This document shows, piece after piece, positions 47,543-58,989 of a stretch of 64,000 nucleotides of DNA (position 1 is its first letter; every line of letters starts with the position of its first letter). Made by a program: the position numbers and the translations under genes. The stretch is taken from NCBI GenBank assembly GCA_023014335.1, contig JAECYW010000003.1, positions 620,001-684,000 of the forward strand. Direction: 5' to 3'. Under the pieces are notes generated by a model that did not search any database, was not told the origin of the DNA, and was given only the letters and a program-made list of their open reading frames with translations. This DNA is from Galerina marginata. Lineage: Eukaryota > Basidiomycota > Agaricomycetes > Agaricales > Galerinaceae.

Positions 47543-48300
47543 ATGCTTTTGCTGGCGACTTTGTCTGCCTCCCGACTTCCCGCAGTCGTTGGCGCTCTTG
47601 CTGCCCGTCACCGCCCCGCAGCCTATGGTTACCCCCACCCACCGCCCCCAGTTTGTTTAGTCGTTGGCTTGGTTTGGAGTCGCGGGAGGGGTGCGGGTGC
47701 ATGCTCGAAGAGCACTACGACACGGGTGGGCGTTAGCTACGCGGTGCACGCTAGAAGAGGAGCGGGAGGACGTACCGGAGCATGCACCCCCCGTGTGCGA
47801 CCACCCCGGTCCCCGTCGTACTTCCTCCCCGTCCTCGCCCGCCTCTCGTATTCGCCGCGCCCTGGGTCCTGGGTCAAGTCAGCCGGTGCCCGCGTGCGCT
47901 TCTTCGGGAAGACAAAGACGGCCTACAACATCAGCAGCATTCCAGAAAACCATGGGGGTTTTTCGAGACGAGTCACGGGAGGTGGAGGCGGGAGGTTGGA
48001 AGTCGAGGGCGGGAGTACCGAGACCGCCGTCATTGCACGGACAGCGGTCTCGACTATTTCCAGTCGTTGCCGTCTTCGTTGTTCGCTTTGCAAAGTGGCA
48101 TGGTCATTGGAGCGCGGGAGGGGGGAAAGAGGAAGGAGGGGCTGCGGGATGGGAGACAAGGCCAGGGCAAAGACGACGGCGCGGGTGCAGGAGGAGAGGC
48201 GAAGCGGAAGTGCCAGCAAGACGGGAGGGTGCTGCAGATGGATAAGGGTGAAGGAAAGGGTGCCCGTGCAGGATGAGCGCCATCACTAGTTCGCTCTAAG
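47543..48300 (+). other. GC-rich block mirrored in the right half of the element
   Basis: Open in one frame for 248 codons. The stretch LVWSRGRGAGACSKSTTTRVGVSYA (about 47665-47745) corresponds in frame to LVWSREMDVGARSKRNTTTRAGVGYE encoded on the opposite strand at about 54080-54170. This is therefore an inverted duplicate of part of the minus-strand gene near the right end. The rest of the frame is low-complexity and probably not coding. Confidence 0.4.
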
Positions 48301-48311
48301 CCGGCCTGGAA

Positions 48312-48782
48312 TTGTGGAATACGACCCCGCCGCTCGAAGACGGGTCAGGAACTTGCAGAAGAAACCCTCAACAAACCAGCACTGACCTAGTGACCCCTCA
48401 TCCTCTCTCCTCCTCTCCTCCTTCTAACCCAGCCATAGAACAGGGACATATGATGGACACCCGCCCTCCGCGCCAGCCTCTTTTTCAAGATTTCCCCGTA
48501 CCCGCATTTCACCACCCTGGACATCCACACCTCTTCCCCCAACCAACCCAAGGTGCCGAACTTATGAACAGGCAAGCCCACGATATTGAGAAGCAACGAC
48601 GACAACGACAGCGACAACTGCTGAAAGTAATCGAGCCCGCCGTCCGACTGTTAACTGGATTGTGGATGGTACTCGCAGGTGCGCTCCGACGAGTTTTGGA
48701 GTTGGCTTTGGAGGCGCAAGTGGAGAAGCAGGCGCAGGGTGAAAGAGAATGCCCTGCGGCCCTCCTCCTTTCGAGCTCATAA
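48312..48782 (+). CDS. Hypothetical 156-codon open frame in the 9.8-kb element
   Basis: Open from 48312 to 48782. It is proline-rich at the start, then has a basic helix (DIEKQRRQRQRQLLK) followed by an amphipathic or hydrophobic helix (VRLLTGLWMVLAGALRRVLELALEA). No family recognised and no splice support. The antisense strand is also open, as expected for GC-rich sequence, which weakens the call. Confidence 0.25.
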   Translation: MWNTTPPLEDGSGTCRRNPQQTSTDLVTPHPLSSSPPSNPAIEQGHMMDTRPPRQPLFQDFPVPAFHHPGHPHLFPQPTQGAELMNRQAHDIEKQRRQRQRQLLKVIEPAVRLLTGLWMVLAGALRRVLELALEAQVEKQAQGERECPAALLLSSS

Positions 48783-49029
48783 TGCACCCCGCGACCCGCA
48801 CTCCTCGAACCTCCGCACTTCCACACCCACTGTGACCCACAGGTCCAGGCCCAATCATCGGAAGAACGAACAAGGGCACGAACGAAGTGGGAAGGTGATG
48901 GAGGTAACAACGGAGTGGGGGGTCTCGTTGGCGTTGCGGCTTGAGGAGTTGGAGCCAGGGCTGGAGGCGCAGGCGCATGTCTCCCTGCTCAGTTTGTCAA
49001 CAACCGCACTACTGGAGTGCTATTCACTA

Positions 49030-49320
49030 AAGATAGACGACAATACAGGAGGTTTTAAATAGTATAAATATGTTGGATTTGAAGTAAAAATGCGAAACGA
49101 GGAGGGAAGTGGAGAATAAAAAATTTGAATAAGGAAACAAAAATGCATTGAAATGAGTCAGAAAGTTGGGGAGAGGTGAAAGACTCATCGAGAGAATGAT
49201 GAATTATGAACTGAACAATAAGAAAAAGGGTTCGTGAGGGTGAAATGTGACCGTCTTGACTCTAAAATAAATTATGGTGGGAGTTTCAGGCGATTTGTCG
49301 GGGCGATGTGCGATGCGATC
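49030..49320 (+). repeat. Internal direct repeat, unit 2
   Basis: Partner of 46150-46440. Confidence 0.8.
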
Positions 49321-50249
49321 CAGTAATATACGCGGAGCTGGAGAGGTTGGTGGCTGCCGCCAAACTCCAATGGAGATTGGAGGTAATTTCCACTGACTGC
49401 CGATGGCATCCTGCGTGTGGCAGACCTCCTGTTTCCACTGAGTGCCAACGGTGTTTGCTGGAACTCAGCACTGTCATCCACTGGATATTGACAGCAGTTT
49501 GGTCAAGACTCAATATCCTTTTATCCGCCAAATTCCACTGAACTTTAGCGGTATTGCTGGAAACCAGCAGACGTTCTTCTGATTTCCCTTGAATACCGAT
49601 GGATATTTTGGCTGACCTCCGGCATGACAAAGCCTGGCGACGAATGCTTGCGCAGAACCTGCATGCGCTTGCGCCGACCGGAATATTAAATTTAACATTT
49701 CGAAAACAATTTTCGGCGGTTGTATATATGACTCTTATCAACTTTCCCTCAGAGTGTTCACCTCAAACGAGTTGCTGCAGTTTCCGCGCAAGACTTTTTT
49801 TCATGCATGATTTCGGGAAATGGTCGTGGGAAACGGCTTTGCTTTGACAGAAGACAAGCGCCGGAAGTGGAAATATCACCTCCAACGCAATCAGACAGTC
49901 ATAATTTTCAGTATAAGTATGAGGTTACAGGGATATCCTACATACTTGTAAAGTTCTATGTAGTACAAATCTAGTGAAATGTAAAAGGTTGTCACGGTCT
50001 TCACTGTCAGAACTTACTAACACGATTTATAAAGAATCTGTTGGGATGTTAAGACGGCTTGAGAGGATCGTCGACAGGTCCTAAAGGAGGGGATGATTGT
50101 CGAGTGGAAAGTGCCTAAGTGCCCAAGTGCCTTGGCAATAGCCATATTGTTGGCGATAGCGATAGCCCCCGAATTATATTTGTGATTGTTTGCCTTCGTC
50201 ATCCACTTCGGTTTTGAGATTCGAACTCAGAGTATCCCAACACCCTCTC

Positions 50250-50400
50250 TTGATCGGCTCACTACTTATTATTGTCTCAGGCTCTCACAATTCTCTGACC
50301 GTGCCGTGGTTTCCCAATGCACGGTTTAGAATCCTCCTTGTCCTCAGAACTCAAACATCAAGTTTCCTACTGTTTCTGGGATCCTATATATATAGCATCA
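50250..50400 (+). repeat. Internal inverted repeat partner of 46640-46790
   Basis: Shares GTGGTTTCCCAATGCACGG and the CTTGTCCTCA stretch with the minus strand of 46640-46790. Confidence 0.75.
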
Positions 50401-50600
50401 GGAAAACGTCCAATCCGTCTTTGGCGTCTTTGTCTTTGGAATCAGTGTCTTTGATGTCTTTTCTCAAAGATTCCATCTTTGATATGTCTTTGGCTGGTCT
50501 CCGTCTTCAGTACATTGTCTTTGTCTTTGGAAAATGCATCTTTGTGTCTTTGAAAATTCCATCCGTCTTTCAAAGTGCGAAATGGTCTTCAGCGTCTTTA
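50397..50600 (+). repeat. GTCTTTG-rich element, copy 1
   Basis: Begins ATCAGGAAAACGTCCA, continues CGTCTTTGGCGTCTTTG and repeats GTCTTTG more than ten times. The same opening is present on the minus strand at 52645, so these are two copies of one small element in opposite orientation. The far ends are not resolved. Confidence 0.6.
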
Positions 50601-52429
50601 AGATTCTCACTTGATAATATTGGTTGGGACGCGAGAAAAAATACAAATTGCTAATTTACAACTACTACACAGTAGAAATCAATCTAAGTTATGTTGACGC
50701 AGTGAAGACGCGTCGAGGTTGGTGTATGGCGAAGCATCAATCAATCAATGGTGCGTGTTAGAGCTAATCAGCATGCCTCAACAGTGGGGGGACACAGAGC
50801 TTGCATCAGCTACGGCAAAGGAGAAGCATTGGACAGCGGTGGGGTCGCGGCCACGGAAATTACAATGCTGGACATTGGTTGTCATCTAAAAAATAGGTGG
50901 CGGTTTATGCAAAACGGGAGGTTAGCGGCGGGACTAACAGAGTAGGAGGTATGAGCGTACGTGGAACAGTAAGCGGCAAGAGACCCTTCGGGATGGGTGC
51001 AGTACATGCACGGCTGCCGGAGCCTCAGCACCTGTCAGGAAAAACAGGAGATTTGTACGAATGTTTGGGGGACAGCGAGCAACAAACAAGAGTGGGTTTG
51101 TAGATAGCCGTGTAAACGGCGCAGAAGCACGATCATAGAAGATCTTGCAGTCATAGGTCCAATACAGCTACGCAGAGGGATGAAGCGTGAGGCAGAGGAC
51201 TCATGGTGACCGTCGAAGGGCAGAAAATGTCCAAGTCAGTTCAAGCTCCGACACACGTGATGTTGTTGATTCTGGGCAAACGTGAGAAATCAACGCAACT
51301 CAACTTGACCTTGTTCCACCACCGCTTCAGCCCCATTCTTCGCCTCCGACAACCTCTAGCCCCCATCCTTGATGCTCGTCTACCTGGACTGCACCCGCCA
51401 AGCAGGGTGAATGATATTCAGCATTCGAAAACTTCTGGTAGGTATCACTGATACTCAGTTTATGCATTGCCAGATGATGTCTGGCGCAGCGGCGCTGAAC
51501 ATGTCTGCTAAAGTCAGCCCAAATCTAGTGAGTTACCGTCCTTTTATTACCTCTATCCAATGCTTTTAGCTCCCATCTCAGGTCGTGGATGGTCAAGATG
51601 GCGACGCCAACAGTCATCGGCAGTCATCGGTAGTCCTTCAGCCGGTGAATTTCAGCGGCAGCTTTGTTTTCTAAACTAACTAAACTTATGCAGATCTTCT
51701 GCTAATGTAATCGTGCCACGGCCATCGCTACTGAGTGCTTCTTTCCTTGTTGTTTGTATTTTCTTATTCTAGGCCGCCATCTTCCATCTTCTTTCGATTA
51801 CCAGCATGGGAACAAGGTGTACACGGAAGAATGGGTTGACCGAGGTACGAAAAAGTATTAAATTCCGTCCTGCTCCCACTGATTTTTGCATCACTTCTCC
51901 CAGGTGACTGGAAATTATTCGGGAGTGTTGGATCGGTGGTGAAACAGGTATGTTATCCAAAATGTATCATACCGTAGCATATCTGACGAGACTTTCCAGG
52001 CTTCGGTGATACTCACTTGACAGTACCACGTTACTTCAGCTCTCTGGATAATATGGTAAGCATCCGCATTCGTTTTGGCAATAGACGTACATTAAGATCT
52101 CGTTAGGTATGATCTATCAGGCTTTATCTATCATGTCACCCTTCCCCTCATTGCGGCCTCCGCCCTCTTGCTACTACCCACTATTTTGACTTCTGTCCAC
52201 ATATTTCCGTTGCAGCCGACCACTGGCTGGTTTTTACTATATTCATTTGTGTGGTCAGCAGCGTTTCTTTCTGCGTCTCTGAATGTCGTTCCGCGGTGTC
52301 CTTTCCGGACAAGTGCAGCGTAGTACCGCCGTAGCTCTAGTGTATTGTGTATATATACATATTGAATCCAGCAAAATTTATATGCTGTTATGCCTACTAA
52401 AAATGGCCCGAAAAATAAATATCCGAGGC

Positions 52430-52645
52430 CTACAAAGACAGTTTGAGACGCTGAGTAGTCAAAGCAAAGACGCCAAAGACGTGCTTCACAAAGACACTTG
52501 CACATCTTTCAAAGATGTCCGACGTCTTTGGGAGACATGTACCTCCCTTTGCAAAGACGTGTCGTCTTTACGTCTTTGGCGTCTTTGATGTCTCTGCAAA
52601 GACGCCAAAGACGCCAAAGACGAACTGGACGTTTTCCTGATGAGG
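52430..52645 (-). repeat. GTCTTTG-rich element, copy 2
   Basis: Minus-strand copy with the same ATCAGGAAAACGTCCA start. Many CAAAGACG/CGTCTTTG pairs face each other, so it can fold extensively, like the AAGACCGGTCTT MITE in the LINE. Confidence 0.6.
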
Positions 52646-53072
52646 GATCCTGGCCGCCATCTTTGGATCACTACATTGATATCGATATGCACTGCAACTC
52701 TCTGCACACACAAACGGCACATTTTGCCGACTGCACGCGTTAGGCATGTATCTTACGTATTGTGCTGTGCAACAATCCACTTTATCCTGCAGGAATGCAC
52801 AAATCACGCATTCTGTGCATAATAAAATGGATCGCGTGTTACCAGAGGCCATATTGCAAACGACCCTGCCAATCTGACAACCGGTTTTATCACATCCCCA
52901 ATGCTTTGCTTGCTATTGTTCCCAAGTAATTGTATTGTCTGACATACTTACTAGTTCTCGACGGCCTTCACAAGTCTATATATTTCTACGTCGTTCGTGT
53001 GCGGTTGGTTCGCTGCTTTCTGGGTATTCATTTGTTATGCCCTTTGTCTTTGTTCGCTGACCATGGTTTTAG

Positions 53073-53977
53073 ATTACAACAGAGGCAACAAAACAGAATA
53101 GGTAAGCACAACGTTCTCGAAATACCTTTCAACAACTAACCCTTCTCCTCAGCTCCCAATCCTGCCTACAACCACGAAACGGCGGCAGCGGCATGCCCCC
53201 CGGGCTTCCAGGTAAGATGTCAAGTTCTTCGGTTTTTACAGTGACGTCACATTCATTTCGGGTTTGTTTCCTTCCAGGCATCGTAACGTTGAAAAGAGAC
53301 CGAAAATTGAAGAGGTAAGCGCACGATTTCCAATGATTGACGACACGAAAGACCCACCATGCTTAACGATGCCCACAGCTCCATTTCTTCCGGTGCATTT
53401 ACGAGAGAGAGAAGGAGACAGGGCGTGATACGCAAGTCGACAAGCGTCGAGCAAGGTAAGCCTGTCCCAACCTCAATGTCGGTGCCGCGGGACGCTAATC
53501 GCCCCCCCCTCTTCCTCTCCTCCTCCCTTTCCACCATTCCAGACCGACTTGGGCGAGAGCAACGCCGGCGCTCGTCGAGAGAGATGTGCGAGTACTCTCT
53601 ACCCAAAAGCAGGTATGTATTCCATTTCTCTCATTACCCGCGCCGGTTCTGACAACCCCCGCTCTTCGCCTCTTTCCTCCTGCGCCTTCCTCATCAGCCT
53701 TGTCCTCCGTTTGCACCCCCCTCCCGTCTCGCTGGCACCCCAGCTCCAACTCTGCCCCGTCGCCTTCGCCTTCTTCTCCGTCTGCGGCCCGTCCCGCATG
53801 CCTCCCTCCTGCGATCCAACGCCCACGTCACTCCGCGAGACAAACGACGGCGATGGCCGCGAATACAAGAAGGAGGACGAGGGCAAGGAAGTACGAAGGA
53901 CGAATAGGTTTGCGCACGCGGAGGGTGTATACGACGGTACGTCCTCCTCCTCCCCTCTTCTCGCGTGGGCCGCGTAG
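53073..53977 (+). CDS. Predicted multi-exon gene in the 9.8-kb element (5' end unresolved)
   Basis: A chain of tiny exons, 53073-53101, 53153-53211, 53278-53314, 53379-53455 and 53543-53612, then a last exon starting after one of several AGs near 53697 and running to the stop at 53977. Donors are GTAAGC, GTAAGA, GTAAGC, GTAAGC and GTATGT, all canonical. One frame stays open through every junction, with pieces such as RNGGSGMPPGLPG, SSGAFTRERRRQG and VEQDRLGREQRRR. Consistent phase over five junctions is unlikely by chance. I recognise no domain. Upstream exons probably exist between 52950 and 53072 but could not be fixed. Confidence 0.4.
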
Positions 53978-54074
53978 CTAACACCCGAGCAAGAGGAGGG
54001 GAGTGGGGGTAACTACGGGCTGCGGGGATGACGAGAAGAGAGGGATGAAGGGGAGTACGCGACGACGACGACGA

Positions 54075-54645
54075 CTAGGTCGTAGGCTCGTAGCCAACAC
54101 CCGCCCTTGTCGTAGTGTTCCTCTTTGAGCGTGCACCCACGTCCATCTCGCGGCTCCAAACCAAACGACCGAACGAACGAGGGGAGGGGGGCGGTGGTAA
54201 CGACGGGCTGCGGGCGACGGCGATAGGCTGCGGGAAGTCCGCGAGTTCGATCGACTGGAAAGCAGGTAAGCAAGGGTTTGAAGACTTTATATGAACTGTC
54301 CCTCACCTGTTTACTTGGAAAGGTTCGCGATGAAGAGGGGGTGCAGCGGTGACGACGTCGACGTCGACGACTGCAGGAATTCGGGATCGCAGAACCGGTG
54401 GGGTGATGTTGGGAGGGCACGCCGGCGCCGAGGTCTTTGGGCTGCATGTAGAGCCCAGTGAGGATGTAGACGGCGGCTTGGCCGAGGGCGATGAGTGCGA
54501 AGACTGGGGGAAGTGGGTTAGTGACCGGAGTCACGCGAGTGTATTGGGAGGGAAGGAGAGACGAGGTATTGGATCTCGACGATGCAGAAGGTTGCTCGTC
54601 GTCGTGGTTGATGTCGAGGTGACAACTTCGCCACTGATCGGACAT
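54075..54645 (-). CDS. Predicted two-exon gene near the right TIR (172 aa)
   Basis: Minus-strand exons 54645-54307 and 54254-54075 with a 52-bp intron (GTGAGG donor, CTTTCCAG acceptor), phase 0. The first exon holds a possible membrane helix (VFALIALGQAAVYILTGLYM) followed by an Arg-rich patch. The second exon has an in-frame inverted duplicate at about 47665-47745. Function unknown. Confidence 0.4.
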
Positions 54646-54889
54646 TTGACAGGCAACCCGGAGCTTTGGTTATTGCGAAAACCGGGATCTGATTTCCACT
54701 CATCGCTCAACAACTTCCTTATTACATTGCACTCGTAGAGTCCCTATTCACGGCCTCGTGACGGCGGCGAGCTTAGCGAGCGGGGGCCCAAGCGAAATGT
54801 GAAAATGAATTGTTTATTGTGAAGCACTGTCGGCACTCTTGGTTCTATTTTTGTATTCACCACTTGTTGACAATCTCCACTCCCGGATT

Positions 54890-55311
54890 AGTGAGGTGCA
54901 CGCGGGGCGATATATTTTCTTGTCCGTAAAGTCTTACATTTAAAATATATTTTAGACAAGATAATTTTTTTGGACAAACTTTGCATTTTATCAGATTGAA
55001 AAAATGTATCGACTTTGTCTTTTGTTCTCTTTTCTTATTAAGGGAAATTTGAAATATGTGAAGGCTGAAAATTTCGACAAAACAAAACCTTTGAGGAGAA
55101 TCTCACCTAGAAATAGACTTGTGTTAAACGAAAATTTTACCCTAGCCTAAAATTGACAATAGGTATTTTCCTTTTCGTATCCCTTAGCTGCCAAAACAAT
55201 TGACATTTTATGGACATTTCATGGAGGAGAAAAAGCGTCTAAATTTTTAACAAGCTAGATACTATTTTACTCGGATTTTAGCTACTTTGAAATAGTCCCG
55301 TGCCAGCAGTG
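54890..55311 (-). repeat. Right terminal inverted repeat of the 9.8-kb element
   Basis: Mirror of 45508-45930; ends CCAGCAGTG at 55311, followed by the TTA duplication. Confidence 0.9.
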
Positions 55312-55528
55312 TTAGGACTCGGAGTGACGCGACGCGACTGAATCACATGGTTCGCGATCGCGCTATCGTGATCTAATCTGGTTATCGGTCCGTCACCACT
55401 AGCTCATGGCTGTTTTCCTTTGTTTCCTCTTATCACCCACACTGATGAAACTACCGACACCTGGAGCTTAAAGAGACCAAAGTTGCATGATTTGGAGTCT
55501 GAGATCTGATTCCCTACCCTAACGTGTA

Positions 55529-56740
55529 CGCAAAACCAACCGCCGACGAAGCATACCCCGCTGTCTCTCCGAGTCCACCTCGACACTGCCAGCCCAAAAG
55601 AACGAAGAATTTGGTTTTTTTGAGCGACTGATTCTAGTATGTTTGATAAAGCCTGCGGGCATGCTTCCTGTGCTTTGTTTGTTCGCCGCCAGAGTTGCTC
55701 TGAACCCCCCATATTCCGGGCGAGAGGCAAACCAACCACCGACGAAGCATGCCGTTTGGTGTTATCTCCCCTTCCCCTCGATTCGGTGGGTCCAAGAGAA
55801 CTTGATTTTCTTTGGAGCTATTGGTTCGTATTTAGATAAAGAGAAAATCCCACTCGAGTATGCTTCTTGGGCTCAGGCTTGTTTTCTCTTGAATTCCCCT
55901 CGAGTCTCGATGGCCCTCGATCTGCTCGGTACTCGTACTTGCCTTACTTCTTCCATCGTTGAAGGTTTACTACGAGCCTTCCGCTGTTCGTGTCGTTTAA
56001 TTGTTGTTCTGGTGAGCCGATTCCTCTAGGATCAATTCCTATCGTTGCTCAAATTCTTCCCAGGTCTTTTTCATACTCTTTCTTCCATCTTTCGTCAATT
56101 CTCAGAAGAACCATCCATGACTACGCTGCGTTCAAATGCTTGATAAAAACGCCGACGAAGCATGCCGTCCAAGTTTTCGTTTTATCCACCTCGACACCAC
56201 AAGTCCAAAGAAACTTGGAGATACTGGTTCGAGGTAGATCATCATTGACAATATATGCGAAGTTCTGAGGCATGCTTCTTTGCCTCAGGGTTGTTTTCTT
56301 TCTAATTCCTCTGGAGTCTAAATGGCTGCTGATCTATTGACCAGTCGAGCTTCCCTTCATCGGTCAACGATTACGATGAGTTTTGCGATGATTAAGGAAT
56401 TGTCGTTCGGTGAGCCGATTTCTCGAGAGTCACTTCATGCAATTAACCGGTTTATCCAGAACGATCTTCAAGATCGGCAGGTACGCTTCATGCCTATTCT
56501 CCTCAGTCCTTTCCATACTCGTTGCTCCGCGTCTCTGATACTACTTCGAATGCTCCGAATATCCTTGCCCGAACCCCCCTGCACACTTCTCTCAAACCAA
56601 ACCCGAATCCGAAGCATGCCGCCCAATTTGCGTCCTCGACACTGCAAGTCGAACAGAACCTGATTACTTTGGACCTGCTAGTTCGAGTATCGACTAGAGA
56701 AAGTTTGGCCAGGCACGCTTCCTGTCAACGGGCTTGTTTT
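55529..56740 (+). repeat. Nested-palindrome repeat array, right block 2 (4 units)
   Basis: Units at about 55529-55690, 55730-55900, 56145-56310 and 56594-56740. The first three parallel the first three units of block 1 (43831-44660) in order and sequence, showing that the whole block was duplicated. GTGAGC...CAG intron-like pieces recur at about 56014-56064 and 56410-56460. Between units, short frames such as MSFAMIKELSFGEPI are shared with 58261 on but do not extend. Confidence 0.75.
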
Positions 56741-56999
56741 ATTTTGCTTTCCTCTCGAAGGCCGCTGACTTTTTCCAGCTTTCCGTGGACCCGGATCCGA
56801 AGCACATCGACTACATCCTCGATCCACCAGGTTATAAAAAATGGATTTATAATGATCCTCGCCTTGTGAGCCGAGATCCTCCGATTTGCTTGATCAAGCT
56901 AGTAAGACGATGTGCTTCCGCAGGTCTTTGGTCTTGGGTTTGATTATTTTTCGACGATATTGTGCTGGCTTGAGGTGATCTCTTTCTTTCTTCCACAAT

Positions 57000-57420
57000 G
57001 TTAGATATTCGGTTAGTGCTGAGAAATATGGTATGTTTGAGGCTTAGTATGTGGGTTGAGGAGGAGAAGGATTGAGTTAGGGATGTTGTGGGTGCTGTGA
57101 TGATTGCTACTGGGTTGGGATGGGAGGGAATTTGAATGACGTTGTAAATGATCGGACAGACGGCTGTGATACCCATTCTTATTGATCCGGCTCCCTCTCC
57201 CTCTCATTTTATTGGTTGTCCTTAAAAAGTTAGACGGGCTCGGAGACGCTTTAGAATCAAATATTACGCGTAACATGTGTTCAAAGGACGTCTTTTTTTT
57301 TTAATTCCTCGAACTCCCCCTTTGTGGCTAAGCGATATAGTAGGGTAGCTACATACCGTTGTTCTCTGTCTAGGTTTCAAAGAATGTAACTTTATAATCA
57401 TGGATGAACGACCTCAGCTA
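57000..57420 (+). pseudogene. CYS3 3'-end fragment 1
   Basis: Matches the last 60 coding bases of CYS3 and its trailer: GTTGAGGAGGAGAAGGATT...GATGTTGTGGGTGCTGTGATGATTGCTAC corresponds to about 42835-42890. It then follows the trailer with GTGATACCC, AAGTTAGACGGGCTCGGAGACGCTTTAGAAT. Frames are broken. It arose with duplication of the CYS3-array block. Confidence 0.7.
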
Positions 57421-57817
57421 TGAGAGTTTCTGATGCAGTTGATTGAATTGAATGTTGACGTGTATCACGTACTAATATAAAGTATGTATGTATGCAAACG
57501 AGGACGAAAAGTCTGCCTTTTGCATTCGTACTCGATTTGGACCGGGAGCGACGCGACGCGATTGTATCACATGATTCTTATCGTGATCTGAAATCTAATC
57601 TGGCTGCCTTATCGGAGTGTGAGAGGATGGCAAGGTCAATCATTCACTCCCATGGTCAATTCTTCGTACCACCCCTCCACTAACACTGACACTGTGGCTA
57701 CCGACCGCTGAAACTGAAGCTACCGACGTGAAAGGGACCAACTTTGCATGATCTCGAGTCTGACTTGGCCATTCCCATCCCCCGACTCGGTACTTTCTGA
57801 ATCCCTAACCTGTACGC
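57421..57817. other. Duplicated spacer
   Basis: Resembles 43560-43825 (GGGAGCGACGCGACGCGATTG near 57541, then the CACTGACACTG...CTACCGAC stretch). No gene. Confidence 0.4.
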
Positions 57818-58650
57818 AAAACCAACCGCCAACGAAGCATGCCCTCCAATGTTTTCTCCATCACTGCCGGTGCGAGTTCAAAAGAACCTGGTTTGTTTGG
57901 ACCTCCTGCTTTGAGGTGATTGATGTTGGACAATTGTGCTGTGGGCATGCTTCTTGTCAACAGGCTGTTGGATTCTGTCTCACCCGATCGACCATTCCCA
58001 TTCCTCCAACGTTGAACTCCTCTGATTTGATTCGCCTGCAAACAAAACCAAACGCCGATATCGATGAAGCATGCCGTCGGGTGTCTCAATGTCTCCCTCG
58101 ACGCCACGAGTCCAAAGAAACCTTTAATTTTTGGAGATACTGGTTCGAGGTCCGTACCAATTGGAAGCCCGTGTTGGGGCATGCTTCTTGTCAATGGGCT
58201 CGGGGTTGTTTGCTTTCCGATTCCTCTCGATGCCAGTGGTCGCTTCGGTCAGCATCTACGATGAGCTATGCGATGATTAAGGAATTGTCGTTCGGTGAGC
58301 CAATTTTTCGAGGTTTACATTATGATCACACAATTTACCAGTTTCTCCAGGACGATTTTCAAGATAAGCATATACGCTTCATGCCTTTTTTTCTCCCCAG
58401 GTCTTTCCATGCTCGTCTCTCCGCCTCTCTGATACTACTTCGAATGCTCCGAATATCCTTGCCCGAACCCCCCTGCACCCTTCACTCAAACCAAACCCCG
58501 ATCCGAAGCATGCCGCCCGATGCTTCTCCTCCTCCTCGACACTGCAAGTCCAAAAGAACCTGGTTTCTTCGGACCTGCTGGTTCGAGTGTCATTTTCAGG
58601 CAGTATGGTCAGGCACGCTTCCTGTCAACGGGCTTGTTTACTTTTTCTTT
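57818..58650 (+). repeat. Nested-palindrome repeat array, right block 3 (3 units)
   Basis: Units at about 57818-57970, 58045-58230 and 58490-58650. The third is close to consensus: CCGAAGCATGCC, CTCGACACTGCAAGTCCAAA, a stem with TTTCTTCGGAC, CTGGTTCGAG, and a GGCACGCTTCC close. A 342-codon open frame across this block is not conserved in the other blocks and was not called. The GTGAGCC...CTCCAG intron-like piece is at about 58295-58350. Confidence 0.75.
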
Positions 58651-58989
58651 CCTCTCGATGGCCGCAAGCTTCTTCCATCTTTCCATGGACCCGGATCCGA
58701 AGCACATCGACTAAGCCCTTGCCTTCTCGATTCACGAGGTTATAAAAATGGATTTATTACGATCCTCGCCTCGTGAGCCGAGATGTGATTCGTTCGATCA
58801 AATTCATAAGACGATGTGCCCCCACAGGGTCTTCGGTCTTGGGTTTGATTATTTCACGATGATCTTGTGCTAGATTCAGGTCGTCTCTTTCTTTCTTCCA
58901 GTGTTATATATTCGTTTCGTGCTGGGAAACGTGGAATGTACATCCGATTTCTAATACGCAAAATTCTCACTATCGATTCAGCACTTACG

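Larger units (their letters stand above)
49321..53072. other. Interior of the 9.8-kb element, mixed repeats and exon-like pieces
   Basis: About 49340-49590 carries short hairpins (GCTGGAAACCAGC, TCCACTGA variants). About 50400-50600 and 52430-52645 are dense in CGTCTTTG/CAAAGACG. From about 51770 to 52500 there are exon-like intervals with good splice signals (donors near 51949 GTATGT and 52058 GTAAGC; acceptors CTTTCCAG near 52000). One open piece would encode a hydrophobic stretch (YHVTLPLIAASALLLLPTIL, about 52110-52175). I could not join these into one unbroken frame, so they may be decayed captured exons. Confidence 0.35.
45508..55311. mobile_element. 9.8-kb CACTA-like TIR element without visible transposase
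   Basis: Inverted terminal repeats of about 420 bp (45508-45930 and 54890-55311) agree at roughly 90%. They begin CACTGCTGGCACGGGACTAT and share GATTCTCCTCAAA, CAAACTTTG and the GCACGCGGGGCGAT boundary. TTA flanks both ends (45505-45507, 55312-55314). The paralogous empty site near 43585-43605 reads GGATTAGGACTCGG, which is exactly the two flanks joined with one TTA. CACT-type ends and a 3-bp duplication fit the CACTA/EnSpm superfamily, which has fungal members. I see no transposase domain inside. Instead there are small spliced genes, direct repeats and internal inverted repeats, so it is probably non-autonomous and may carry captured gene pieces. Confidence 0.85.

Noticed and set aside
53549..53977. 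Single-exon reading of the GC-rich frame at 53.5-54.0 kb
   Set aside because: Unspliced translation passes through a clear GTATGT...CAG intron; only the distal part is plausible as the last exon of the spliced gene.
57748..58776. 342-codon plus-strand open frame across palindrome block 3
   Set aside because: It runs through repeat units whose frames differ in the other blocks and includes likely intron-like pieces, so the length is probably chance.
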